Shown here one piece after another: positions 16,939-25,606 of a stretch of DNA of 51,769 nt. Source of the stretch: Nostoc paludosum FACHB-159 (GTDB lineage: Bacteria; Cyanobacteriota; Cyanobacteriia; Cyanobacteriales; Nostocaceae); the NCBI RefSeq assembly GCF_014698835.1, contig NZ_JACJTU010000046.1, forward strand, positions 1 through 51,769, in the 5' to 3' direction. The translations under genes were made by a program, and so were the position numbers. Each line of letters opens with the position of its first letter. Position 1 is the first letter of the stretch. Below the pieces are notes generated by a model. That model did not search any database, was not told the origin of the DNA, and was given only the letters and a program-made list of their open reading frames with translations.

Positions 16939-18267
16939 ATGAACACCTCACCCCAGCCCAAACAAGAAAGTAATCAAATAACTTCAGGGCGATCGCTGTT
17001 AGCACTACTGACGCAGTTTATTCCACTTTCTTTATCTGATGTGGCAATGACTCTTGGAGATCCGCTTCAGACATCTGCACTCAGTCGCCTAGCCTATCCG
17101 CAAGAGACATTAGCTGGAGTCGGGGTAGTCAAAGGAGTTGCGGTATTTCTGGAAAGCCCGATAATCATGATTCTTCATGCCTCAACCGCACTGGGAGGCC
17201 AAGCCAAATCTCGACGCGCACTTTGGCAGTTTACGATAATTGCGGGATTGTCTCTAAGTGGTATCTTTCTGTTACTCACCTGGGAACCCTTGTATAACTG
17301 GCTATTGCTTGATGTATTCGGCGTTAGCTCATCAATTGCTGCCAGAGGAAGAACTGCTTTTTTATTAATGTTTCTGTGGCCTTTCGTGATTGCTTGGCGG
17401 CGATTCTTTCAAGGGTTGCTAATTCGCGCCCAGAAGAGCATAGCTGTGGGTTGGGCAAGTGTAGCGCGATTGACTTGGGTAATTGTGTCGCTGGCAGTGG
17501 GAGTAAGTTTACGGTTAGATGGAGCAATGCTCGCAGGTATCACCATGATGGGAGCCATACTTATTGAGGGGGTACTGGTTACATGGTTTTGTTGGCATTT
17601 GGGTGCTATTTCTATTCTTAATCAACAAGGATATTCTGAAACTAAGAAACTGCCTCAAACCTTTGCTGGAGTCAGCTTTTACTATCTTCCTTTAGCTTCA
17701 ACCATGCTTTTGGTTTGGGGTGCAAGAGCCATACTTTTGAGTCTTATTGCTCGCGCATTCGATGGTAGTTTAGCACTTGCTGTTTGGCCTGCGGCCTGGG
17801 GACTTGTGCTGGCGATCGCTAACGGTACACGTATGATTCAACAAGTGGTAATTTCTGCTTATGAAGAAACTTCCAAGCGAACACTTGCTGCTTTTGTAAT
17901 TATTGTCGGGCTGAGTTTTACTTTAATACCGTTTTGGCTGGGGTATACAGAGCAAGGATTATTTTTACTGAGTCAGTTTTTGGGGAATAATCCCTCTCTT
18001 GTAGAAGCATCTCGTCCAGTTATACAAATACTCTCATGTTTACCTCTGCTCTTGGCTCTGCAAAATACTTTTCAAGGGCTACTTATTCACAAGGGCAAGA
18101 ACTGGTTCATCAACTTGGCAACATTAGTTGCTGCGACCTTTACTTTAGTAGTATGCGGAACCCTAATTTTTACCAGACATAGCGGAGCTAATTCAGCAGC
18201 TTATGGAATGCTTGCGGGTGTAATTAGTGAAATAATAGTGCTTTTCTTCGCACTTCAAAGACAATAA
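16939..18267 (+). CDS. MATE/MOP-superfamily membrane transporter
   Basis: ATG at 16939; a GTG at 16924 overlaps the stop of the synthase (TAGTG) and is an equally good coupled start. About 12 hydrophobic segments cover the 442 residues. The N-terminal PLSLSDVAMTLGDPLQTSAL pattern resembles MATE-like and ANK-type (progressive ankylosis) members of the MOP flippase superfamily. Polar residues in the first membrane segments could bind cation or substrate. Coupling to the SbnA-like gene suggests it exports that enzyme's product. Direction and substrate are inferred. Confidence 0.75.
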   Translation: MNTSPQPKQESNQITSGRSLLALLTQFIPLSLSDVAMTLGDPLQTSALSRLAYPQETLAGVGVVKGVAVFLESPIIMILHASTALGGQAKSRRALWQFTIIAGLSLSGIFLLLTWEPLYNWLLLDVFGVSSSIAARGRTAFLLMFLWPFVIAWRRFFQGLLIRAQKSIAVGWASVARLTWVIVSLAVGVSLRLDGAMLAGITMMGAILIEGVLVTWFCWHLGAISILNQQGYSETKKLPQTFAGVSFYYLPLASTMLLVWGARAILLSLIARAFDGSLALAVWPAAWGLVLAIANGTRMIQQVVISAYEETSKRTLAAFVIIVGLSFTLIPFWLGYTEQGLFLLSQFLGNNPSLVEASRPVIQILSCLPLLLALQNTFQGLLIHKGKNWFINLATLVAATFTLVVCGTLIFTRHSGANSAAYGMLAGVISEIIVLFFALQRQ

Positions 18268-18289
18268 TCAGATCAATTATGACTAGCCA

Positions 18290-18763
18290 TTATGACACTA
18301 TTAACACGGAACAAAAAGTATGATGAAGTACATAATTGCTAACACGACCCAAAACAAATTCTTCCATACCCGAAAGCCACCGCCGCCGTCCAATTACAAT
18401 CAAGTCGGCTTGACAATTTCGCGCAAATTCACAAATGGTTTCGCCAGGTTGACCAACGTGTTGTTTATATTCTGCTTCTACACCTGCTGCTGTTGCTTCT
18501 GCTGTATATAAATGCAGCATTTCTAACTTTGGATGTGAGAATTTATCTAACATTTTTTGGCTGTGTTTTACGGCTTCGCTGTCTTTATCTGGCTCATAGT
18601 AATTTAACAGTTCAGAGTTATCTAAATATCCATCTTCTTCAGGACATACAACATTAAATATCATCAAGTTAGCCTTGGTGAGCTTTGCTAGAGAAAGTGC
18701 TTTTTCAAAAACACGCTTGCTAACTTTAGAACAATCTATTGCAACTAAAATTTTCTGAAACAT
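18290..18763 (-). CDS. Universal stress protein (UspA family)
   Basis: A 157-residue single Usp domain: N-terminal KILVAIDCSKVSKRVFEKAL and C-terminal ATP-binding signature G-x2-(R)-G-like DLIVIGRRRWLSGMEEFVLG followed by RVSNYVLHHTFCSVLIV. It is likely a nucleotide-binding homodimer in the cytosol that supports stress survival. It is the last gene of the leftward operon that starts with the DUF305 gene, 105 nt after the TVP38 gene. The following transporter gene converges on it with a 22-nt gap. Confidence 0.88.
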   Translation of the reverse strand: MFQKILVAIDCSKVSKRVFEKALSLAKLTKANLMIFNVVCPEEDGYLDNSELLNYYEPDKDSEAVKHSQKMLDKFSHPKLEMLHLYTAEATAAGVEAEYKQHVGQPGETICEFARNCQADLIVIGRRRWLSGMEEFVLGRVSNYVLHHTFCSVLIVS

Positions 18764-18867
18764 AAAAAAACTCCTTATGTTTCGATAAGTAAACAGAAGT
18801 TCGGTGTTGCTGAATCATAATATGAAATGCCAAAATTACTTCTCTTTTTCTGAATAACTTTGTGCTT

Positions 18868-19587
18868 CTAGGTCTCTGCATGAGACAAATCCATACTTTC
18901 ACGCACAATATCTCTCATTCCTAGCCAGTTATAGCGTCGAATCAACCAAGGCAACACTATAATTACAATGAGGAAAATAACAGAAATAGCCATTCCTAAA
19001 GGTGTTCCTACGCTTAATGCTCCTCCCATATATGTAAGTAAAAATGTTGACGGGATCATACCTAAAAAAGTAGCAATGGCATATTTAGGGAGAGAAATAC
19101 CAGCGATTCCCGCAGCGTAGCTAATCAAATCGAAAGAAAATATTGGCAGCATCCGAGTAATAAAAATTAACCAGCTTAGATATGTCTCTCCTTTGTTTTT
19201 CGAGAAATAAATGATTTTACCAGTTAAAGCTTTCATTGCCGATCGCCCCAAAGTGCGACCCAAAAAATAAGCAATTAAACCACCTAGAAAACCTCCTATT
19301 ATGCTGTAGATTCCTGCTAGAACCGCTCCCCAAATAGTGCCTGCTATAACTGCGAGTGGCGCACTGGGAATAGGACTAATAACTACAGATAAAGCCAAGA
19401 TACCAATATAGACAAATGGGCCAAGTAACCCTAAATTCTTTACAGTTTGTCTAAATCCTTCCGGTGTTAATATATTTACCTGGGGATTCAGTATCCAATA
19501 ACAGACGGCTAAACATAGCAGTAAAATTGCAATTGCTAATCCATTTTGACGATTAAACAGGATTTTGATTCTTTCCTGTCTTTTCAC
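18868..19587 (-). CDS. TVP38/TMEM64 (DedA-superfamily) membrane protein
   Basis: 239 aa with a signal-anchor (about 17-35), then the SNARE-associated/DedA core: GPFVYIGILALSVVISPIPS, APLAVIAGTIWGAVLAGIYS, GGLIAYFLGRTLGRSA and the conserved FITRMLPIFSFDLISYAAG, with three more membrane spans. DedA relatives are lipid scramblases/undecaprenyl-phosphate transporters or act in membrane homeostasis; TVP38-type proteins often lie beside mercury, copper or arsenic genes. Start ATG at 19587; 18 nt after the methyltransferase gene, same operon. Confidence 0.87.
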   Translation of the reverse strand: MKRQERIKILFNRQNGLAIAILLLCLAVCYWILNPQVNILTPEGFRQTVKNLGLLGPFVYIGILALSVVISPIPSAPLAVIAGTIWGAVLAGIYSIIGGFLGGLIAYFLGRTLGRSAMKALTGKIIYFSKNKGETYLSWLIFITRMLPIFSFDLISYAAGIAGISLPKYAIATFLGMIPSTFLLTYMGGALSVGTPLGMAISVIFLIVIIVLPWLIRRYNWLGMRDIVRESMDLSHAET

Positions 19588-19604
19588 CTCAGTTCTCCAA
19601 TTTT

Positions 19605-20258
19605 TTAGGTATTACTTCTCTTGGCAGTGCCATCAAGACGAGGGAAAAAAGCTGGTGTATTGCTGGCATAGCGATCGTACTCTTCGCCAAATTCTGCTCG
19701 TACCTCACGTTCTTCCTGGCGTGCCAACTTGGTATACATCCACACCAGAATTGGGAACATCAACAATGTGAGAATTGTAGGCCACTGAAGCAAAAAACCA
19801 ACCATGATACTGATAAAAGCTAAATACTGGGGATGGCGAATTGTTGCATAAGGGCCAGTAGTAGCTAATGTGTGAGAACGCTGGGCTTTGTACAGAACCT
19901 CCCAAGCTGATGCCAATAAGATAAACCCACCAAAAATGAGGATGTTACTCAAAATATGCAACACATTAAAGTGAGGATTGCCTTTCATCCCCAGCATTGT
20001 CCACCAGAGATGTGCTACATCATGGGAGAGTAAATCCAACTTTGGATAGCGACTTTGCAACCAACCTGAAAGTAGGTAAATTGTTAAAGGTATGCCGTAC
20101 ATTTCAGTGAACAAAGCCATGATAAAGGCAGAAAAAGCACCAAAGGCTCGCCAATCACGGGGACTTTTTGGTTTTGTAAAGCTGAAGGCAAAGATAATAA
20201 ATACCAAAGAGTTGATAATCACCAAAGACCAAAGACCGTAGGCGGGTGCGTTGTTCAT
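19605..20258 (-). CDS. Isoprenylcysteine carboxyl methyltransferase (ICMT/PEMT)-like membrane protein
   Basis: 217 aa, five or six membrane segments, and the ICMT/PEMT C-terminal signature GPYATIRHPQYLAFI followed by RQEEREVRAEFGEEYDRY. The family transfers methyl groups from SAM inside the membrane; bacterial members of this kind sit in copper and mercury islands with unknown substrate. The N-terminal half (YGIPLTIYLLSGWLQ) is typical of that subgroup. It lies between DUF2933 and TVP38 genes in one operon, gaps 27 and 17 nt. Confidence 0.8.
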   Translation of the reverse strand: MNNAPAYGLWSLVIINSLVFIIFAFSFTKPKSPRDWRAFGAFSAFIMALFTEMYGIPLTIYLLSGWLQSRYPKLDLLSHDVAHLWWTMLGMKGNPHFNVLHILSNILIFGGFILLASAWEVLYKAQRSHTLATTGPYATIRHPQYLAFISIMVGFLLQWPTILTLLMFPILVWMYTKLARQEEREVRAEFGEEYDRYASNTPAFFPRLDGTAKRSNT

Positions 20259-20285
20259 TTCTTATTTCCTGTTGATTGATATTTT

Positions 20286-20516
20286 TTACCGAGATGAACG
20301 ATCGTTTCCGCCACTATGTCCGCTGTGTCCACCATGTCCTCCGTGCATAAATAAGTGCATGAATGGGCAGGCTAAAAGTAACAAGTAGGGCAGAATTCCA
20401 GCTAGATGTGCTAAGTGTTCAGTGATGAGAAAAAATGCAGCAATGGCCAGGAAAATATATAAGGCTATTTTGGCGGGCGATCTCCACCAACTATCTTGAC
20501 TAGATTGATGATTCAT
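20286..20516 (-). CDS. DUF2933 small membrane protein with His-rich tail
   Basis: 76 aa. Two hydrophobic segments (IALYIFLAIAAFFLI, then AGILPYLLLLACPFMHLFMH) and a His/Gly tail (GGHGGHSGHSGG) that could bind metal on the far side of the membrane. This matches the DUF2933 family, commonly next to copper P-type ATPases. It begins 35 nt after the ATPase stop. The Cys-Pro-Phe-Met-His run inside the membrane may be a soft-metal site. Confidence 0.82.
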   Translation of the reverse strand: MNHQSSQDSWWRSPAKIALYIFLAIAAFFLITEHLAHLAGILPYLLLLACPFMHLFMHGGHGGHSGHSGGNDRSSR

Positions 20517-20551
20517 AGAATTTTTCCCCCAATGCAGTTAGCAATTGCAAT

Positions 20552-22729
20552 TCAACTTGTTGATAATTTGAATCCTTTCAACAGCGATGAATTAACAATC
20601 ACTGACAAGGAACTCAAAGCCATCGCAGCTGCGGCAATCATTGGGTTGAGTAAACCGAAGGCAGCGATAGGAATGCCAATGGAGTTGTAAATAAATGCCC
20701 AAAATAGGTTTTGTTTAATTTTGAGCATCGTGGCACGAGATAGGCGAATTGATGTGACAACATCGCGCACATCGTTTTTAACCAGAATGATGCCGCCTGT
20801 TTCCTTGGCCACATCTGCACCAGAACCAATAGCAATCCCAATGTCAGCAGTTGCTAAGGCTGGTGCATCATTAACACCATCTCCCACCATTGCCACAACT
20901 TCGCCACGTCGTTGAATATCTTTAACGACTTGGGCTTTATCACCGGGTAATACCTCAGCAATTACCTGATCGATTCCTAGTTGACGAGCGATCGCTTCGG
21001 CAGTACGCTGGTTGTCTCCAGTGAGCATCACGACTTTAACTTTTTCCCGACGCAAAGCAGAGATCGCTTCCTTGGCTTCAGGTTTGATGGTGTCCGCTAC
21101 TGCCACAATCCCCATTAGCAGACCATTACAACCAACCAGCATGGCTGTTTTACCATCAGATTCCAAACGAGTCAGTATCTCTTCTGTTGCCGGAGTTATC
21201 TGATAGCCTTGCTTACCGAACAAACGGCGATTACCAAGTAAAATCCTATCTCGATTGATTTCTCCCCGAATCCCATGTCCGGGAATTGCCTCAAAATTAC
21301 TCACCTTGGGAATATCTAGCATCTGATGTCTGGCTGCTCGCACAATTGCTTCACCCAAAGGATGTTCTGAACCCGCTTCTACAGCCGCCGCTAACCGCAG
21401 AATTTCATCGTTTGGGCGTTCTGCCAAGGCTACAATATCCGTCACACTAGGCTCACCACGAGTCAAAGTTCCAGTTTTGTCGAAAATTACGGTAGAGAGT
21501 TTTTCAGCTCGTTCTAAAATTTCACCACCCCGAATTAAAATCCCGGCTTCTGCTCCCTTACCCACACCAACCATCAATGCGGCGGGAGTAGCAATACCCA
21601 AAGCACAAGGACAAGAAATAATTAACACAGCAATGAATGCGAGTAAAGCTTGGGGAAAGTTCCCGACAAGTAACCAACCGAGAAATGCCAGTACCGCAAT
21701 TCCCACCACCGCAGGCACAAAATAACCCGTCACTTTATCCGCCAAACGTTGGACTTGAGCCGTACTTGTCTGGGCTTCCTCCACAATTTTGATGATTTGA
21801 GCCAGAGCAGTTTCTGAACCTACACGAGTCGCTTGGAAACTGAACGCTCCTGTTCTGTTCAAAGTCCCACCAATCACCGCCGCTCCGGCTTGCTTCTCTA
21901 CTGGTAGTGATTCCCCTGTCAGCATTGACTCATCTACAGATGAAGATCCATCCAGCACAATTCCATCCGTTGGTACTTTTTCTCCCGGACGGACAATCAC
22001 GGTTTCACCTACCATTACTTGCTCTGCCGGAATTTCCATCTCCATACCATCTCGAATCACTCTAGCGGTAGCAGGTTTCAAATCTAGAAGTTTGCGTACT
22101 GCTGCCGAGGAGTTCTTTTTGATAATTTCTTCCATATACTTGCCTAGTAAAACAAAGGCAATGATGACGGCAGAAACTTCAAAATAAACGTCTCGCTCCT
22201 CAACACCGACAGGTAGAGCATTAGGAAAGAAAATCACTGCCACACTATAGAAATAGGCAACACTAGTTCCTAAAGCAATCAGGAAATCCATGTTTACATT
22301 GCGGCTTTTGATGGCATTCCACGCCCCTGCATAAAATGACCAGCCCCCAATAAACTGTACAGGTGTAGCCAGGATAAAAAGCCAGACTCCCCAAGTAAAC
22401 CAGGGTAGAGCAGAAATCGGCACCCAGCTTAAGATACTGATGCCTGCTGCCAGTCCCAAAAATGCAGCCGCTCGCATAATTGCTAAAAGCAGTACCCCCG
22501 TCATCGCAACGGTAACGCGAGTCCGCATTGATTTGAGTTCCCTCTCAGGATCTAAAAATGTGTTTAAGCAAGTTTGGCTGCAAAAATAGTAATTGCGTCC
22601 ACCTCTTTCTGTCCTCAAGGATGTGGCTTTAGGTACTGTCATGCCACAGATAGGGTCTTTCGCCATCCCGCCTGGTTCGGGTATAACGCTTGCGTGTTTA
22701 TGTCCGCGATGCTCGTGAGTTCTTGCCAT
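20552..22729 (-). CDS. YHS-domain copper-type P1B ATPase
   Basis: 725 aa. A His-rich start (THEHRGHKH) leads to a YHS/TRASH domain (DPICGM Cys28, YYFCSQTC Cys50 and Cys54) in place of HMA domains. Then come six membrane segments, the actuator loop (ESMLTGESLPVEKQ), the CPC metal site (373-375) in TM6, phosphorylation Asp417 in DKTGTLT, the HP motif (SEHPLGEA), GDGVNDAPALA and the last two spans with YN and MALSSLSVIVNS, as in Cu(I) pumps. It should export Cu(I) or Ag(I) from the cytosol. Start ATG at 22729 has AGGAG upstream. The operon probably begins at the DUF305 gene with a CopR-type box. Confidence 0.93.
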   Translation of the reverse strand: MARTHEHRGHKHASVIPEPGGMAKDPICGMTVPKATSLRTERGGRNYYFCSQTCLNTFLDPERELKSMRTRVTVAMTGVLLLAIMRAAAFLGLAAGISILSWVPISALPWFTWGVWLFILATPVQFIGGWSFYAGAWNAIKSRNVNMDFLIALGTSVAYFYSVAVIFFPNALPVGVEERDVYFEVSAVIIAFVLLGKYMEEIIKKNSSAAVRKLLDLKPATARVIRDGMEMEIPAEQVMVGETVIVRPGEKVPTDGIVLDGSSSVDESMLTGESLPVEKQAGAAVIGGTLNRTGAFSFQATRVGSETALAQIIKIVEEAQTSTAQVQRLADKVTGYFVPAVVGIAVLAFLGWLLVGNFPQALLAFIAVLIISCPCALGIATPAALMVGVGKGAEAGILIRGGEILERAEKLSTVIFDKTGTLTRGEPSVTDIVALAERPNDEILRLAAAVEAGSEHPLGEAIVRAARHQMLDIPKVSNFEAIPGHGIRGEINRDRILLGNRRLFGKQGYQITPATEEILTRLESDGKTAMLVGCNGLLMGIVAVADTIKPEAKEAISALRREKVKVVMLTGDNQRTAEAIARQLGIDQVIAEVLPGDKAQVVKDIQRRGEVVAMVGDGVNDAPALATADIGIAIGSGADVAKETGGIILVKNDVRDVVTSIRLSRATMLKIKQNLFWAFIYNSIGIPIAAFGLLNPMIAAAAMALSSLSVIVNSSLLKGFKLSTS

Positions 22730-22748
22730 CTTTCAGTGAACTCCTTCA

Positions 22749-22922
22749 TCATGCTGGTTGTGATTCAAAGGTATGCAGGCAAGTCTGGCTGCAAAAATAG
22801 TAAGTCTGTCCGTCTCGCTCGGACTTCAATGCTGTAGCCTTTTCTACAGTCATGCCACATATTGGGTCTACAGCAGTCTTTTCACTATCTTGTGGGCGTT
22901 TGCGTCTAAAAAAATTCCACAT
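22749..22922 (-). CDS. Stand-alone YHS-domain mini-protein (57 aa)
   Basis: A short gene with an excellent ribosome site (AAGGAGG, six bases before ATG at 22922) and a stop at 22749. It encodes a basic N-terminus (FFRRKRPQ), then a single YHS/TRASH unit: DPICGMTVEKATALKSE, YYFCSQTC. The sequence matches the N-terminal YHS domain of the adjacent ATPase closely, so it arose by partial duplication or split of that domain. It could hand copper to, or compete with, the ATPase. The ATPase start is 20 nt downstream. Confidence 0.85.
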   Translation of the reverse strand: MWNFFRRKRPQDSEKTAVDPICGMTVEKATALKSERDGQTYYFCSQTCLHTFESQPA

Positions 22923-22978
22923 AATTGACCTCCTTGAGAGCAGATGTCAATCGTGTCAGGTCAAAATCTCTCCGGAAT

Positions 22979-23680
22979 TCAACTTTCTTCGGGGTTGGAT
23001 TTATACCAAGCCTGATACCATTGCTGCATCTGGTTAATTTCAGCCGTTTGAGTTTTAATCATGGACTGAGCTAAGTTACGAATTTCTGGTTTGGTAGCTT
23101 TTTTAGTAGCCATCTGCGACATAATTAGAGCCATACGATGATGAGGAATCATCTGACGGATAAATTCTTTGTCGAAATCTGGTGCATTTTTCAAGGCTGC
23201 CAAATCTACATTCATACCCATCATGTTGCAGTTCATCGGCATTTTCATCATGCCTGGGTTCATCTGTTGGCACATACGCTGATGCATTGCCATCATTTCT
23301 TGACGAGTCATGGCTGTTACAGGTACTTCTTTCCCGTACCATGCCTTGTACCAAGATTTCATTTGCTGAATTTCGCGGTTTTGTTCTTGTTTAATAGCTT
23401 GAGCTAGCTTTTTAATTTCTGGGTGTTGAGCGCGACTTAATGCGATATCAGCCATTTCCACTGCTTGAGTGTGATGAGGAATCATCATTTCAATGAAATG
23501 TTGATCCATATTAGTCATCATCCCTCTTTGGGGAGGAGGAGTAGTTTCTGTAGATGGGTGATGAGTATTGTGTTCTGAGTTTGAAACCTGAGCTTGTGCG
23601 TTATTTAAAATTACTAATCCAGCGAGCGTACCACTGGTTAATAGACCAGCCAAGCCATACAAAAATGTTTTTGTTTTCAT
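22979..23680 (-). CDS. copM: CopM-like DUF305 periplasmic copper-binding protein
   Basis: 233 aa with a Sec signal peptide (LAGLLTSGTLAGLVIL, cut near AQAQ). Two DUF305 units each carry the helix signature: FIEMMIPHHTQAVEMADIAL and FIRQMIPHHRMALIMSQM. A Met-rich linker (MNPGMMKMPMNCNMMGMN) and extra His pairs offer many Cu(I) ligands. In Synechocystis the CopM protein of the CopRS regulon is a DUF305 protein. ATG at 23680 has GAGG eight bases upstream. It heads the leftward operon to UspA; a CopR-type box lies about 240 bp upstream. Confidence 0.87.
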   Translation of the reverse strand: MKTKTFLYGLAGLLTSGTLAGLVILNNAQAQVSNSEHNTHHPSTETTPPPQRGMMTNMDQHFIEMMIPHHTQAVEMADIALSRAQHPEIKKLAQAIKQEQNREIQQMKSWYKAWYGKEVPVTAMTRQEMMAMHQRMCQQMNPGMMKMPMNCNMMGMNVDLAALKNAPDFDKEFIRQMIPHHRMALIMSQMATKKATKPEIRNLAQSMIKTQTAEINQMQQWYQAWYKSNPEES

Positions 23681-23921
23681 AGCCCCACCTCGTTTTAGGA
23701 GTTAAAGACAACTTATATTTATGAAATTATCGAGAGATTGTGAGGAACTTGTGAGACGAAAAATCTTAAATTAAACTCAATAAAATTGCTCAGAAATCAA
23801 GTAATATGCAAGTTTTGTTGACTCCACTTTTCTTGCAAAAATCAAGTTATTTTTTTCCAATCAAATAGCTAGATCGTTTTATCTTCAACAAAAACCTATA
23901 CTTTAAGATTTACATCTAGAG

Positions 23922-23939
23922 ATGAAAAGAGGATGAAAT
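23922..23939 (-). promoter_or_regulatory. CopR-type box before the copM-like operon
   Basis: Minus strand ATTTCATCCTCTTTTCAT, TTCAT-N6-TTCAT with one changed base outside the core. It faces the DUF305 gene; the 240-bp leader between (23681-23921) shows no gene. Confidence 0.6.
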
Positions 23940-24061
23940 ATTTTTCTTATACACGTTTCTTTACATAATCAAGGCGATCGCATTCTTACTGGTCTAGAGC
24001 TAAATGCGATCGCACTTGTACGCAGCTTCAGCAATCGCTTGTATAATATGTCAGCACATAG

Positions 24062-24181
24062 TTCGCGTGGGCGCGGTGGCAGCGGATTGTGTTGGCGATG
24101 TCTGATGGGGCCGTGTATACACCCGATGGGGAGGCGGTGGAGTTGCAGGAGATGATGCGGTGGTTTCCAGTTGAGAGGTAG
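24062..24181 (+). pseudogene. Coding-like remnant of unknown gene
   Basis: A 39-codon open stretch without a start codon near its beginning reads FAWARWQRIVLAMSDGAVY, TPDGEAVELQEMMRWFPVER, stop at 24181. It is GC-richer than its surroundings and protein-like, but preceded by a stop and by HIP1-rich non-coding DNA. It may be the 3' end of a lost gene. No family recognised. The rest of 23940-24337 holds no gene I can support. Confidence 0.35.
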
Positions 24182-24337
24182 GGTTCTGGATCTCCTCAAA
24201 ATGCTGAAATCAATCATCGAGTGATGAGATCGCTGCATAGTCTAATCTAGAGACATTTTATGTTGATGTCTCTAGAAATTTGTTTTTTACCTAATATGTT
24301 TTGATTGACAATGAAAACTTCAGTAATAGCAAAGCTT

Positions 24338-24835
24338 CTAACCTGCGGGCGTAGCACTTGGTGGAGGAATAATCTCCATCCCATATCTTGGCGCTACTGC
24401 AATTACTTTTTCGATATCTGCGGGGCTAGCTGTCGGTGGCTGTGTTATGTCTTCTACTGGCACACCTACTTCCATTAAAAACTGCTCAAATCCTGCTGGT
24501 GTTACCCAACACAATAATTTTGTTGGTTGTGTGCTGACATTTGTAAACCTGTGGAGTTGACCTTTGGGAGAATGAAGAAAAGTTCCAGGAGTTGCTATAA
24601 CTATCTGCTCATCAAGCTGAAATTCTAATTCTCCCTCTTGAATATAAAAAGCTTCGTCTTCGTGACTATGAATATGGGGTGGTGAACCACTCTGCGGTTG
24701 AACGGTAATCTCAACTAAAGCATAGGCTTTGCCAGTATCTTCGCCCACTACTTTAATAGTGTATAAGTCTCCCAGCACCCAGTATGATGAACCTTGCCCT
24801 GGTTGCTGTAGCACTCCTTGTAGATTGACTGTCAT
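24338..24835 (-). CDS. Cupin-domain protein (quercetin-dioxygenase-like)
   Basis: 165 aa single cupin. Motif 1 is PPHIHSHEDEAFYIQEGELE (metal ligands two His and one Glu) and motif 2 is GTFLHSPKGQLHRFTNVS (third His). It has a small-molecule-binding barrel; many such cupins are uncharacterised dioxygenases or isomerases. ATG at 24835 is one base after the stop of a 32-codon upstream frame. It stands outside both metal regulons as far as its promoter shows, in a region with long non-coding flanks. Confidence 0.85.
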   Translation of the reverse strand: MTVNLQGVLQQPGQGSSYWVLGDLYTIKVVGEDTGKAYALVEITVQPQSGSPPHIHSHEDEAFYIQEGELEFQLDEQIVIATPGTFLHSPKGQLHRFTNVSTQPTKLLCWVTPAGFEQFLMEVGVPVEDITQPPTASPADIEKVIAVAPRYGMEIIPPPSATPAG

Positions 24836-24836
24836 T

Positions 24837-24935
24837 TTAATTTTTCCTCATTAAATAAAACTCTGCGTCCCCATCGAAGTTCAGATCGGCTGGCGTAGAA
24901 AAGATTTTAGCAGTATCTGCTGCTTTCTTTTTCAT
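24837..24935 (-). CDS. Possible 32-residue leader peptide upstream of the cupin gene
   Basis: ATG at 24935, stop TAA at 24839-24837, one base before the cupin ATG. The peptide is protein-like: MKKKAADTAKIFS, then PADLNFDGDAEFYLM. No strong ribosome site is visible. It could be a translationally coupled leader, or a short gene by chance. Confidence 0.35.
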   Translation of the reverse strand: MKKKAADTAKIFSTPADLNFDGDAEFYLMRKN

Positions 24936-25091
24936 AAAGGAAATATTAAAATTTTCAAGTAATAAAAAGATTAAGAGCAAAGAATAGTCTGGATTGAAAT
25001 AGGGAAGATTCCTCCCATAGTCGCAATTCTTCTTAACAAAAAAGTAAAAAATCAGAAATTATATATGGCAATAGTTTTAACTATAAAAAGC

Positions 25092-25249
25092 AGTCATATC
25101 GAGAACAGTGAGTGCGTGAAAAGCAATAGTATTTAACAATAAAATTGGATAAAGATAACTAAAAATAATCAGAAGTAAAGTTGAATAACAAAGAACTAAT
25201 AAAAGAGATATAAAAGTCAGATAAGGCTCACTGTGTTCACAGTATGACT
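25092..25249. repeat. Imperfect inverted repeat in a 670-bp gene-free stretch
   Basis: AGTCATATCGAGAACAGTGAG (split as AGTCATATCG + AGAACAGTGAG, 25092-25112) has an imperfect inverted copy at 25227-25249 (CTCACTGTG...AGTATGACT), about 115 bp apart. Between them is A-rich DNA with no gene. It may be a small non-autonomous element. The remaining stretch 24936-25606 contains two MerR-type promoter boxes and nothing else I can support. Confidence 0.4.
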
Positions 25250-25359
25250 TTGAGGTAAATTGAGTTTAAAAACATAATTTATGGAAAATTTAATATTGTA
25301 TGTTTTATTAATTTAGCATTTTGGCATAATCCCCACCAACAATTACTTTACTAGTATTG

Positions 25360-25391
25360 TCAACTCTCCTGTTAGGTGGAGATTCAAGTTT
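25360..25391 (+). promoter_or_regulatory. Degenerate MerR-type promoter box
   Basis: TCAACT -35-like hexamer followed by CTCTCCTGTTAGGTGGAG, the same dyad as the seven other boxes, and AAGTTT where the -10 should be. Both promoter hexamers are poor. No gene of useful size follows before the next box at 25505. Confidence 0.5.
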
Positions 25392-25504
25392 ATGAATACA
25401 ATCTTAACAATTCGTATAAATTTCTTTGATATTAATTACAAATCAACTTTCTTTATCTAAATTTATAACTATGTTTTGCTTCATAAAATTTTTCTTGTGA
25501 TTTC

Positions 25505-25536
25505 TTGACTCTCCAGTTAAATGGAGCATTAAAAAT
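25505..25536 (+). promoter_or_regulatory. MerR-type promoter box before the 108-aa gene
   Basis: TTGACT (25505-25510), dyad CTCCAGTTAAATGGAG (25511-25526), 20-bp spacer and AAAAAT at the -10 place. It lies about 70 bp before the start of the next gene. Confidence 0.7.
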
Positions 25537-25606
25537 TAAATTATTGAGTTGCCAAAAGAAAGGATAACTTTTTGTCCTTTCAATAGTTATACCTGGGAAT
25601 TTATTT

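Noticed and set aside
23969..24238. 89-aa minus-strand frame
   Set aside because: Composition is low-complexity (Arg/Pro/His-rich), and the opposite strand has the more protein-like stretch.
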